A model generated the notes under the pieces. That model searched no databases, was not told where the DNA came from, and saw only the letters and a program-made list of their open reading frames with translations. The position numbers and the translations under genes are program-made. A DNA stretch of 64,000 nt, taken from assembly GCA_007258455.2 (NCBI GenBank), contig VDFB02373365.1:217181765-217245764 (forward strand), read 5' to 3'. Shown here piece by piece: positions 46,926 to 58,473 of the stretch. Every line of letters starts with the position of its first letter. Within the stretch, counting starts at the first letter, position 1. This DNA is from Sequoia sempervirens (lineage: Eukaryota > Streptophyta > Pinopsida > Cupressales > Cupressaceae).

Positions 46926-47979
46926 TGCAAGGGCACAAGTTTCATGCATCCAAGAGGAAATAGTGTCATTTTGTTTTGTTTTTATGGTTTTCTCATGTAA
47001 TAAGGTTCACATGGATCATTTCATGCTTGTTTTGGTCTAGTTTGAGTGTTTAAGGGTGAATTAGAGTTTAGTTACAAAATATTGTAAAGTTGCATAATGT
47101 TGCAAAAGAAACTTTTAAACTTTTGTTGTCAAATAGGAATATGAATGGTTGGAAGTTGAAATGTAGTTTGTAACTATTGGGAATCTATTGGAAATTCCTT
47201 AAAATGGCTTGTACCATCAACCATGAGGTTGGGTTTTTGGAGATTTGAAGTTTGAGTAATAAAAACCATGTTTTCTACAATTTTTTGAACGTATTATTTC
47301 TTCATCTAGTGAATAGTATGGTTTGTATGGATCAGTAATGACTCTAAACCTATTGGATAGTGTTGACACATGAATCCTCTAAATTTTGGTTTTTGTTTCA
47401 TTGATTTTCATTAAGTTTTGTAGAATTTACAAGCATTTTTCTAAAAATAGTCTAGAATCCTAAGTTCTAGGGTCTTGGTTGGCACGCATTTTGGTGATGC
47501 CCTAGGTCAAATTTCTTTATGTTTTAAGTTTAATTAGAAAAGTACAATCAATTTTTGAAGGTTTCCATCCAAAGTAACCTACCTTGATTCTAAGATATTT
47601 AATATAAGGTCCAAATGGGTATCTAGAACTGTGTTTACATTTTTTATATCATGTCTGGAATGAAAGTTATAACCAAAAAACTCAATTTGTTTCCCCCATG
47701 TTTTAAGTTTTAAGAGAAAGTTGTCAAATTTTTATGGTTTCCATACAAATCACTCTGCCCTAATTTTGAGATATGTTTTCAAATGGTGAAAATGGTATCT
47801 GAAAGTGCCTTTACATTTTGAATTTCATGCTTCCTCTAAAAATTATGAAAGAAAAACCAGTTTTGAAAGGCTACAAAGAGAATGAGGCCTAATGAAGGAA
47901 AAACCATCATTTGAATGCTTAGAGCTTGAAAGTTTTCTTGTTTGAAGATAGTTTGGAGTTGTCTACCTCAGCTCTGCCT
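46926..47979 (+). repeat. 5' LTR of element F
   Basis: Starts near TGCAAGGGCACAAG and ends near CTCTGCC. It aligns with 61073-62128 throughout, differing by about 8% in a 165-base sample. The copy-2 ends (TGTAGGGGCAC, CTCTACA) suggest the original TG/CA termini. No TATA box stands out. Confidence 0.65.
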
Positions 47980-47984
47980 TAAAT

Positions 47985-47999
47985 TGGTAATAGAACCCA
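47985..47999 (+). other. Primer-binding site of element F
   Basis: TGGTAATAGAACCCA resembles the iMet site TGGTATCAGAGC and lies six bases past the LTR end. Differences are at the positions expected from decay. Confidence 0.5.
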
Positions 48000-48926
48000 A
48001 AGATTTGGGTAATAATTTTTTTGGAGTTTATGAGTTATCTTTCTACACGTTGAAGGAAGATTTGGATGCCAAAAGACTAGGCCAAGGGAAAAAAAAGAGG
48101 CATGAGGTGAAGGATGATTTGGATGCTAAAAGACTAAGCTAAGGGAAAAGAAAGAGGTCTAAGGTGAAGTATCACAAAGACAAGAAGAAGCAAGGTGAAA
48201 AAGACTTGCTTGAGAAATAAGAATAGAAGAGTTGAGGAGAAAAGTCCATGGAGACTTGCAGAGTAAGGAGGTACCAAGCAAGAAACTAGTGATGAGAAAA
48301 GAGATAAGTGAGATGAAGAAAAATGATAAAGAAGAACAAATAAAAGTGCAACAAGAGATAATGGAGTTGAGATAAACCTTGGAAGAAATGGAAAAAAAAT
48401 GGAACTTGAGATGCAGAAGTTGCTTGAGAGAGTAAACCAAGAAAAAGGTTGGCATTGGCTAATAAAGAAGAAGGTTAAATGGCCTATCAAGAAGATTATT
48501 ATGAAGAGAAGAAGGCAAGAGAGGACAACAAGACTAGACATTAAGGATTTTTTGTTGATGAACGGAGAGAAAAATCCATCTGAGAAAGAGGAAGAAGTAG
48601 GTAATGCAATGTTAAGCAAACCTAGAACTGTTTTAACATCAATGAGCATTGAAGAGTTTCCTTGGGAAGTTCGGGATGTCTTGAAGGATCATGTAGACAT
48701 AGTGGTTGGTAAATTTTATAAATTTTTATTTCCAAGGAAAGGTGTTAGTAAATATTTAGCTTTTGTTCTAGGGGTTGGTCTATCATATATAGCAACCTAT
48801 GACAAGAAAAATGAAGAATGTGATGCGTTTAAAGAAGGAGATGGTGCTAATACAAATGATCCACTTGTTTGGAAGGTTGTAAATGAAAGAAATTTTGATG
48901 ATAAAGGCAAGAGGATTGCTAGGTAA
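48000..48926 (+). pseudogene. Lys-rich coiled-coil protein remnant of element F
   Basis: The frame opens after the PBS (IEPKDLGNNFFGVYELS). It contains two copies of a 57-bp unit (48059-48115 and 48116-48172) encoding DLDAKRLGQGKKKRHEVK and a variant. A Lys/Glu-rich coil follows (EISEMKKNDKEEQIKVQQEI). The ORF to 48926 then has SMSIEEFPWEVRDVLKDHVD, YKFLFPRKGVSKYLAFVLGV and LVWKVVNERNFDDKGKRIAR. Frames shift at least twice. No retroelement domain is recognisable. It may be an unusual gag or captured host sequence. Confidence 0.45.
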
Positions 48927-49007
48927 TAGATTGTAGAGTTGAGCAAGCAATGTTTAAAGGGAAAAGACGGTATGAAGTAGCATAATGACCAAACTGAGTT
49001 GCAGATG

Positions 49008-49849
49008 GAAGATGGATAGGGGTATGTGCAGGATCATGATGGGCCAAAAAGTGGCGATATGATGGGTATGTGTAGGGTATGTGGCTAACGACTATTTTTT
49101 TACCCAAAATTGATGAAACGAAAAAGGATTTTAAAGGAGATTCTCAACTTTCCACCAATATAAATTATGTTTTACTTTGAATTTAATAAATAATTATTAT
49201 TCATTTTCTATTTCAATTACAACTAAAGTCTTAATTGATAGGCTGATCGAAAAAAATCTATAGCTTTCAAATGGTATCACATTTTTTGAATCCAAAAAAT
49301 TTGTCACATTTTATACTTCACATACTATAGGATGAAAAAAAATGAATTTCATGAAGTTTTGACCAAGTTAAGGTGGTCAGATAGACAAATTTTTATATTT
49401 TTTAAAAGTTGTAATAAAAAATTCATAATTAATTATTTACTTGGAAAAAAATACAAAAAAATATGCATCACATTGGGATATGATTCTTCTACTTATATCT
49501 AAAATCTTATAAAAAAATATTATCATTTTATTGTGGTTAGGGTGGTCGACATACACCTACTTATTTTTTCCCTAAAATTTATGTACTACTGCATTGAAAT
49601 TTCAAATTTTGACCAAATAGATTTAAAAAAAAAAAAACCTAGTAGTTTAGAAACTACATTCAATTTGCTACAGATTCTATTCTTACATATTTTTGAAATA
49701 ATATAAATAACTTATTCAAATTTTTACATCAAGTTGCCTAACTCTGATTTTTTTGAATTTTTTGCCACTTAAGGGCTTGTTTTTTCCATGATGATCCTGC
49801 ACATACCCATAGTTAGGCAAGCATCCACTACAAGTGGAGCAACAAAAGA
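49008..49849 (+). mobile_element. Candidate small non-autonomous DNA transposon
   Basis: An AT-rich block without genes. GGTATGTGCAGGATCATGATGG (49020 onward) recurs inverted at about 49783-49808 (CATGATGATCCTGCACATACC), and a shared AAAAAGTGGC lies inside each arm. A 12-bp direct repeat, GAGTTGCAGATG, flanks the block (48996-49007 and 49850-49861). The arms are not at equal distance from the repeats (14 and 43 bases), so the exact ends are unsure. A repeat of 9-12 bp would suit a Mutator-like element. Confidence 0.4.
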
Positions 49850-50184
49850 GAGTTGCAGATGTCAGTGAGTGTAATTTTGAAGGTAATAAAGTTAGTTGTG
49901 ATTCATTTCTTTTAGAAGAGCCTGGTAGTAACACTAATCAAGAATCCATACTTGATGACATGATGGTTAGAGACAAAGAGAGAAGACAAAGTTTTCTTGA
50001 TGAGATTGTATACTTGAGAGGTGAGAAACCTAAGGTGAAAATAAAACAATCGATTGGAGGAGAGCAAGGTATTATTGGCATACATGACATCCATTGGGAC
50101 CAAAGGATCAATTACAAGGTAGAGGTGCAAATGGGGGACATGCTTATTTTTCTATGTTCAAATACCTTTTCCAAATGTTCATGA
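49850..50184 (+). pseudogene. Second coding remnant of element F, unknown protein
   Basis: About 110 open codons: RVADVSECNFEGNKVSCDSF, RDKERRQSFLDEIVYLRGEK, IGIHDIHWDQRINYKVEVQM, ending at a TGA at 50182. It is hydrophilic, with no signal peptide or known motif. It probably continued the protein at 48000-48926 before the 49008-49849 insertion, although the frames do not match without an indel. Confidence 0.4.
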
Positions 50185-51156
50185 AACCTAAAGTGAAGAT
50201 GTAGCAAGCATGGGTTTGTTTCCAAGAATCCAATGTGCAGGGTGTTAGTGTTCCAAATTGACCAGTTCACTAAATCCTAGAAGTAAGCTGCACTTCATGC
50301 CAAACCTAGTGTACGATTTGGCCAATTGACAGGAAATGAGATTGTAACACATTTCCCCTACACTTTAGGTTCTATAGGACCTAAGGGGTGACCATTTAGC
50401 AACACCTAAAGATTCAGACACACACTTAATAGGATGTTGCTTAACAGATGATTCTCTCACAAGAATATGTTAAGAAACATAAAATATTACTCAACATTAG
50501 TTAAGACATTGAGTGAATTTCATTAACCAGCATGGAGAACATGGCAGATATAAATGACTCAAAAAACAAAATTGAATTGGTTTTTTATTTTAATTAGGAC
50601 CAAATTAAAAAAAAAAAAAAAAAGATGCACAAGGCTTGACCAGTGCCAAGAGAAAGGGCCATATATTCATATAACCAATATTCCATCCTACAATGTTAAA
50701 CATGTTTTGAAGATCTTTGAAAATGTTATCACATTATGATAACAAGACTACTAAAGATTTATCAAATGACCGTTCTTATAAATCCATCTAGAAACACAAT
50801 ACTCATGTTACATTTGTTAAAGCAATTACACTCTCCTTTGAATAATATGTAATAACAAATGCAGTTAAAATTTATTAAAGAAATTAAACCATTATCTAAA
50901 CATAAAGCAATAATAACTACAACTCAAATGCAACAAATGTGCATGAAAAAATTCATATAATCTTTAATTATTGAATTCAAAAGAGTATTACATCTCAACC
51001 ATGGAGATAATCATCAAATAAAATGTATTCATGAAGCTTAGTTCATAACACATAAACACTTCAAATTAATGACTAACAATTATACTTGATCCTAGCTTTA
51101 TAATTATTATAGAGCTTGTGTCTTCCTTGCAAAACTTTCAAAAAATGGAACCCCTT
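50185..51156 (+). other. Non-coding interior of element F, left of Copia D
   Basis: AT-rich, with a 17-base A run near 50609-50625 and no supported gene or repeat. The sequence resumes at 58474 on the far side of D. Confidence 0.5.
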
Positions 51157-51161
51157 ACAAT

Positions 51162-52739
51162 TGTTGGCAATATGTGCCTCAAACAATACAGGCTGAAACC
51201 TCCATTAGAGACAAGTCGATGTGACATCTTCATTGTCTAGCTGACTAGCAGCTTGATTCATTCTAGTTTGTACAGGTTGCTGTGACCTTGCAAATGTCTT
51301 GTTGAAAGGTTGCACTGAGGAGTCTATCGCTATGACAGAGTGTATTCGTTATGACCTCATAGCGCTTGGGAGACCTTCGGCTGACATGCCATTCAATCGT
51401 GTATTGGGGAGACTCTTGGCGACCATGATCTTTGGCGTAACATGGCAAGTCGGTGAAGCGTGTTAGCAAAAGCTAATGTCTCATTGATAGGAATACTGTT
51501 GGTGTCTTCGCCGTAACATATGGCTCGGTGAGAAGTCCCAGTGAATGGAGAAGGTCACGCCAATAGGGAAACATCCAAACGTTCTTCGGTGTAACTCAAA
51601 GTGATCGAAGAAACCTCTTAGTGATGGTGAATGTCTTGCCGATAGCCGATGGCTATCAGGGTAACTCAAAGGTCCCAGAAAGAAGTCTCCATGAACGTTG
51701 AAGTTCTCACCAATAGGAACATCTTTTGAAGTCTTTGATGTAGCTCTTGGTGAATGTTTGTCATTGGTGGAGCACGGTGGTCTCGATAAGAAGTCCCAGT
51801 GACTTTGATGAGTCTTGCTGATGATGAAGAGCCTTCAAGGTAAGTCTTGGATTTTGGTATGTTCTCTTAGCAAAGGGTGTATGTCTTGGCGACTATTGAT
51901 AGCTTCAGGGTGACAATAGAGATCTCGAAGAAACCTCTTGATGATATCAGTATGTCTTGCCAACTATCCTTTGGAGCTCGATATGACTTGTGTCTTTGGC
52001 ATACCTTTGGTGACTTGCTATGATCTCCTGGTGAATGCGATAGGTTTGGGCGACTGCTTGATGACTCAGTGTAACTCATGAAGCTCAATAGAATGTCTTA
52101 GCGATAATAGAGACTCTTGGAGACATCGGTATGAAGTCTATGTGGCATCAGCAAGACACTATTAGTGTCTCACCGAGATTCCAGTACATTGCAAATTCTA
52201 TTGACCGAGTAAGACTATTTGATGTGGCATCTCGTGGCTGAATAGGAGGAGCCAAATGAGAACAGTTGGAAGATAGTTAGTTGTGACGGTTATGTGAGGA
52301 AGTTCTACAAATAGAGTTTGACATGGATATACTCTATGATTGCAGTTTGTAATCGGTTGGTTGGTTCAACAGATTGTTGCATGATTGAAATAGTGGAAGA
52401 ATCCTATTCTGTGGACTGTAATTGTGAAGGTTCCTACGCAATTTTTGTAAATGGTGAATGCTGCTGTATAATGACACCAAAAAGATAAGTCTAGAATTTG
52501 TATGTAATTTCATTACTGCAATACAAAGTGATTTCTCTTGGTGTGGTGGGTTTTTCTCCTGTAAGGGTTTTCCCACGTATATCTGGTGTTCATGTGTGTT
52601 TGTCAAATACTCTGTTTCTATTGTCTGTTTCATAGTGCATCTTAATTGGACTATAATTGTAAATTTTAAAGTGTATCTACATTCTTTCCTGAGGTATCAA
52701 CGTTAGGAGAATTGTTTTTTGCATCTAATTTTCCTTACA
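51162..52739 (+). repeat. 5' LTR of Copia D
   Basis: Matches 56893-58468. U3 (about 51280-52240) is dense in CG words: GTCTTGCCGATAGCCGATGG (51633 onward), CTTCGGTGTAACTC, GTCTTGGCGACT and CTCGGTGAGAAG. A TATA-like word at 52305-52312 (TACAAATA; 3' copy TATAGATA at 58035) is consistent with an original TATAAATA. It ends TTTTCCTTACA. Confidence 0.95.
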
Positions 52740-52741
52740 AG

Positions 52742-52753
52742 TGGTATCTGAGC
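52742..52753 (+). other. Primer-binding site of Copia D
   Basis: TGGTATCTGAGC, one base from the consensus plant iMet PBS, lies two bases past the LTR end. Confidence 0.88.
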
Positions 52754-52855
52754 CTGGCTAGTTTGTGTTATCCTTGTGGGTATGTTGGGTTCTTTGTGTC
52801 AATTATGTTTAGTGGAAGTCTTGTAGAAAATTGTTCTTTCTGATTACAGGTTGAG

Positions 52856-55800
52856 ATGGCTAGTACATCAGGAAAGTTTGAAATAGAGAATTTCAATGGT
52901 AGTAACTTTGAGTTGTGGAAACTCAAGATGGGGGATCTTCTAGTTGATCATGATCTGTGGCTTGCAGTGTCTAGAACTAAACTTTCAGGCATGAAGCAAG
53001 AAGATTGGGACCTTGCAGATAGGAAGTCTAAGGGGCTGATAAGGCTCTGTTTGGTAGACTTAGTTCTTCTGAATGTGCATGAGGAGAAGACTGCCTCTTC
53101 TTTTTGGAACAGACTGACGTCTATTTATCAAGGAAAGTATTTGGTGAATAAATTATTCTTGAGGAAGAAGCTATACTCGTTGAGAATGCAGGAAGGAGGG
53201 TTTGTGGTTGATCATCTGAATGCATTTAATATGTTGCTTGCTCAATTGACATTTGTTGGTGCGAAGACTGAAGAAGAGGATCGTTGTATGGTTCTATTGT
53301 GTTATTTTCCAGACTCATGGGATAATCTGGTGATGGCGATTGGGAGTACAACATCGAGTTTCAAAATGGAAGATGTTGCATCTTTGTTGTCAGAAGAGAT
53401 GAGAAGGAAATCTTCTGAGATGGTGAAGGAAGCTCTTGCTGTCAGAGGAAGACCGAAAGAGAAAGGCAAGAAGAAGGATAAGAAGTCTAAATCAAAATCA
53501 GAGGGGAGATCAAAGTCTCCTAGCAAGACGTCCAAGGTGAAATGTTGGAACTATGGGAAACCTAGTCATGTCTGAAAGGATTATAAAGAGGAGAAAAAGA
53601 AGAAGAAGGGCTCTTCTGATTATGGTTCTTCTCATAGTGATGGTGACACCTTCATTGCAGCCTTGACAACTCAGGCATCAGGTGATGTCTAGCTGATTGA
53701 TTCTAGAGCATTGTTCCACATGACATCTCATAGAGAGTGGTTCACAAAGTATGAAGAATATGATGGTGGAGAGGTGTACTTGGTGAGTGATTCAACTTTG
53801 GAGATTTTTGGCCATGGAAGAGTCAAGATACAATTCCCTGATGGTAGAGTAAAGGGAATCAATAATGTTATGCACATACTAGGTCTGGCTTGAAATCTAT
53901 TATCTGTAAGTATGCTGAATGATATTGGAGTTCAAGTTACGTTCTCAGGAAATGGCTACAAGATGACTAGAGGTGCTCGAATTGGTACCCTGTACAAGCT
54001 GGATGCATAGGCTGTTCAATGTAACAGTGTCTCTCGAAAGTCACTAAAAGTTGCTCATGGAGGTAATGAGGGAAATATCCCTAATTACGTAAACTCTATG
54101 GAAGTAAAACTTCTTGCAGAGAAGACTATGCTTTGGCATCATAGGTTAGGCCACATAGGAGAAAAAGGTTTAAAAACCTTGAAGAATAAAAACCTGGTAG
54201 AGGGGCTTGAAGACAGTAATCTTGAATTTGAATTTTATGAAAATTGTATATATGGAAAGCAGCACCATGTTTCGTTTTATTCTAGTCCTCATAAATCTTT
54301 TGGTTTGCTAGATTATATTCATTCAGATGTGTTTGGTCTAGTAGATGTTCCTTTTTTGTCTAAATCAAGATACTATGTGTCATTCATTGATGATTATTCA
54401 AGAAGAGCATTTGTATATTTTCTGAAAAGTAAGTTAAAATTATTTAGTCGGTTTAAAGAATTTAAAAATCTTGTTGAAAATCTGACTAGTAGAAAAATAA
54501 AATACTTAAGGACTAATAATGGTGGTGAATTCTGTTCTGATGAATTTGAAAGATACTGTAAAGACCATGGAATTAAAAGACACAAGACTACACCTTATAC
54601 TCCACAACATAATGGAGTTGCAGAAAGGTTCAATAGGACAGTGATGGAGAGAGCACGAAGTATGCTCAGTAGTGCTGGCTTGGAGGAGAAGTTTTGGGCT
54701 GAGGTTGTGTCTACTACATGTTATTTAATTAATCATTCTCCAAATTCTATTCTTGTTGAGAAAACACCTTTGGAAGCTTGGTCTGGTAAGAAGCCCTCAC
54801 TTAGACATGTTCGTGTTTTTGGCTGTGAGGCATATTCTCATGTGCTAGATGTGAAAAGATCTAAACTGGGGAATAAGGCTATCAAATGTATTTTTATTAG
54901 CTATAGTGCTATCATAAAGGGATACAAGCTTTGGAATCATGATATAAAGAAGGTTGTATATAGCAGAAGTATAATCTTTTGTGAGCTAAAACCTTCCACT
55001 TTGGATCTGCAGTCAGAGACAAAGTCATATAACAATAAGGATGTAACATTAATTCCTCCTACACCAGAGAAAGAGGAATTGGAAATTCAAAATGTACCTA
55101 AAACTGAGGAGAGCTTGAGCAGTTCTAAAAGTTTTGAAGAAGAAGAACCCCAGCCTCAGCAAGTGAGGAGGTCAACCCGAGAAAGAAAACAACCAGATAG
55201 GTATGGGTTCTCATTGATTGATTCTACTTGTTCCTATGATTTGATTTCTAGTACTAATGAACCTAGGACTATGAAAGAGGCATTTAAAATGTCTAATTTA
55301 GATTCTTGGTTGGAAGCCATGGAAGAAGAGATGGCATCATTAGATAAGAATGAACCTTGGAGTCTGATGCCCTTGCCTAAAGGCAGAAAGGTAGTTGGCT
55401 GCAAATGGGTATTTAAGAAAAAGATTGGTCTAGATGGCAGTGTAGAAAAGTACAAGGCAAGACTAGTTGCAAAGGGTTATTCCCAGGTAGAGGGAATCGA
55501 TTATGGGGAAATATTTGTTCTTGTAACAAAGCTGACATCTATTAGATTTATTTTGTCACTTGCAGTAGCATATGACTTAGAGGTCGAATAGATGGATGTG
55601 AAGACAACATTTCTTCATGGTGATCTTGAAGAAGAAATCTATATGTCCCAGCCTGAGCACTTTGTTGAGAAAGGTAAATAAAAACTAGTATGCAAATTAA
55701 AGAAGTATATGTATGGGTTAAAGTAGTCACCTAGAATGTGGTATTAGAAATTTGATACTTTTGTATTGTCTTTGGGATTTGTGAGATCAAAATTTGATCA

Positions 55801-56839
55801 CTGCATATATTATAAAGCTGAAAGTGATCAAATACTTGTTATTGCTCTTTATGTTGATGATATATTGTTCGTAGGAAATAACAAGCTAATGATTTTTGAT
55901 CTTAAGTCTTAGTTGTCTGCTAAGTTTGAAATGAAGGATCTTGGGGCAACAAGGTATATTCTGGGGATGTAGATAACTAGGGACAAGAAGAATAGAAAAC
56001 TATGGCTCAGTCAGAGTAAGTATATCAGAACTTTTCTTGAGAGATTTTGTATGAATGATTGCAAATAGCTAGTGGTTCTAGTCATGCAAGGAAAAAGGCT
56101 ATCTGTTGAGGACTATCCAAAATCTCCTACTGAGATGGAGGACATGACCAGTGTACCCTATGCTAGTGCAGTATGCAGTCTTATGTATGCAATGGTCTGT
56201 ACAAGGCCAGACATTGCCCAAGCAGTGGGAGTTCTTAGACGATTTATGGCTAATCTAGGAAGAATGCATTGGGATGCTATGAAGAGAGTGTTTAGATATT
56301 TGAAGGGTACTTCAAATTTCACTTTGTGTTACCATGGGAATTCGGTTGAATCATAGAGGACTCTCAACATTCATGGTTATGTAGATTCTAATTGGGCAGG
56401 GGACATTGATAGCAGGAGGTCCACGAGTGGATACATCTTGATGTTAAATGGTGGTGCAGTGAGTTGGATGAGCAAGTGGTAGGTTGTAGTTGCTTTGTCC
56501 ACTACGGAGGCTAAATACATGGCAGCTACTCATGCTTGTAAAGAAGTTGTATGGTTGAAACATTTTTGTTATAACATTAGTTTTGATGCAGGGGAAATAA
56601 CTATTTTCTGTGACAGTCAGAGTGCAATTTGTCTGACAAAGAACCCTACTTTCCATGCCAGGACAAAACATATTGATGTACAGTACCACTTTGTACGAGA
56701 TATGGTGGAGGATGGAAAGGTCAGTTTGGAAAAGGTTGATACTCTAGAGAATTTTGCAGATTCATTAACAAAGCCAGTGAGCACACACAAGTTCAGGTGG
56801 TATGCCAGTTCGATGGGCCTTAGTGCCGATGATTTTTAG
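52856..56839 (+). pseudogene. gag-pol: Copia gag-pol polyprotein, 1327 codons with in-frame stops only
   Basis: One frame from MASTSGKFEIENFNGSNFEL to SADDF. Gag spans residues 1-240, with a broken knuckle (CWNYGKPSHV). Protease LIDSRALFHM has its Asp near residue 282. Integrase has WHHRLGHIGEKGL, IHSDVFG, LRTNNGGEF (second Asp changed to Asn) and NGVAERFNRT. RT has KWVFKKKIGLDGSVEKYKAR and an intact YVDD at residues 999-1002. RNase H has YVDSNWAGDIDSRRSTSGY and ALSTTEAKYMA. About 13 internal stops interrupt it, mostly TAG, with no frameshift over the whole length. The ATG is 103 bp after the PBS. Confidence 0.95.
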
Positions 56840-56881
56840 TAAGTTATGTTGTGCTCTGGAGGTGCTTGTATGATCTTCGTC

Positions 56882-56892
56882 AAGTGGGAGAT
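56882..56892 (+). other. Polypurine tract of Copia D
   Basis: AAGTGGGAGAT immediately precedes the 3' LTR, the standard plant Copia form. Confidence 0.9.
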
Positions 56893-58468
56893 TGTTGGAA
56901 ATATGTGCCTCAAACAATACAGGCTGAAACCTCCATTAGAGATAAGTCAGTGTGACATCTTCATTGTCTGGCCGACTAGCAGCTTGATTCATTCTGGTTT
57001 GTATAGGTTGTTGTGACCTTGCAAATGTCTTGCCAAAAGGTTGCAATGAGGATTATATTGCTGTGACAGAGTGTATTCGTTATGACCTCATAGTGCTTGG
57101 GATACCTTTGGCCAACATGCCATTCAATCATGTATCAGGGAGACTCTTGGTGACCATGATCTTCGGTGTAACACGGTGGCTCAGTGAAGCATCTTAGCAA
57201 AAGCTAATGTCTCGCTGACAAGAATACTGTTGGTGTCTTCACTGTAACATATGGCTCGATGAGAAGTCCCAGCGAACGAAGAGGGTCACGCCGATGGGGA
57301 AACATCCAAACGTTCTTCAGTGTAACTCAAAGTGATCAGAGAAACCTCTTAGCGATGGTGAATGTTTTGCTGATAGTCGATGGCTATCAAGGTAACTCAA
57401 AGGTCCCGGGAAGACATCTCCATGAATGTTGAAGGTCTCACTGACAGGAACATCTTTTGAAGTCTTCAGTGTAGCTCTTGGCAAATATTTGTCATCTGTG
57501 GAACACGGTGGTCTCGGTAAGAATTCCCAGTGACTTTGATGAGTCTTGCCAATGATGAAGAGCCTTCAGGGTAAGTCTTGGAGTTCGGTATGTCCTCTTA
57601 GTGAAGGGTGTATGTCTTGGCAACTGTTGATAGCTTCAAGGTGACAATAGAGATCTTGGAAAAACCTCTTGACGATATCGGTATGTCTTGCCAACTATCC
57701 TTTGGAGCTCGATATGACTTGTCTTCGACATACCTTTGGTGACTCGCTATGATCTCCTAGCAAATGCGATAGGTTTGGGAAATTGCTTGATGACTCGATG
57801 TAACTCATGAAGCTTGATATAATTTCTTAGTGATAACAGAGACTCTTGGCAATATCGGTATGAAGTCTATGTGGCATCGGCTAGACACTGTTAGTGTCTC
57901 ACTGAGATTCTAGTACATTGCAAATTTTGTTGACCGAGTAAGACTATCTGATGTGGCATCTTGTGGACGAATAGGAGGAGCTGAATGGGAATAGTTGGAA
58001 GACAGTCAATTGTGACAGTTCTGTGAGGAATTTCTATAGATAGAGTTCGAGATGGATATACTCTGTGATTGCAGTTTGTAATCGGTTGGTTAGTTCAACA
58101 GATTGTTGCATGATTGAAGCAGTGGAAGAATCTTATTCCGTGGACTGTAATTGTGAAGGTTCCTATGCAATTTTTGTAAATGGTGAATGGTGATGTACAA
58201 TGACACCAGAAAGATAAGTCTGGAATTTGTATGTAATTTCATTACTGTAATACAAAGTGATTTCTCCTGGTGTGGTGGGTTTTTCTCCCGTAAGGGTTTT
58301 CCCGCGTATATCTGGTGTTCATGTGTGTTTGTCAAATACTCTGTTTCTATTGTCTATTTCATAGTGCATCTTAATTGGACTCTAATTGTAAATTTTAAAG
58401 TGTATCTACATTCTTTCTTGAGGTATTGACGTTAGGAGAATTATTTTTTGCATCTGATTTTCCTTACA
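56893..58468 (+). repeat. 3' LTR of Copia D
   Basis: 1576 bp, matching the 5' LTR. It starts TGTTGGAAATATG and ends TTTTCCTTACA against the second ACAAT. Many differences are C/T or G/A at CG or CNG sites. Confidence 0.95.
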
Positions 58469-58473
58469 ACAAT

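Larger units (their letters stand above)
51162..58468 (+). mobile_element. Element D: complete Ty1/Copia retrotransposon, TSD ACAAT
   Basis: 7307 bp: LTRs of 1578 and 1576 bp starting TGTTGG and ending CCTTACA, an iMet PBS, one gag-pol frame in the Copia order gag-PR-INT-RT-RNH, and a PPT. It is flanked by ACAAT at 51157-51161 and 58469-58473. The LTRs differ by about 7% in a 126-base sample. It is nested in element F. Confidence 0.96.

Noticed and set aside
48134..48649. A 171-codon hydrophobic minus-strand ORF that looks like a membrane protein
   Set aside because: It is antisense to a Lys/Glu-rich coiled-coil frame (AAG/GAA read as Leu/Phe/Ser). The plus-strand 19-codon repeat argues for coding on the other strand.
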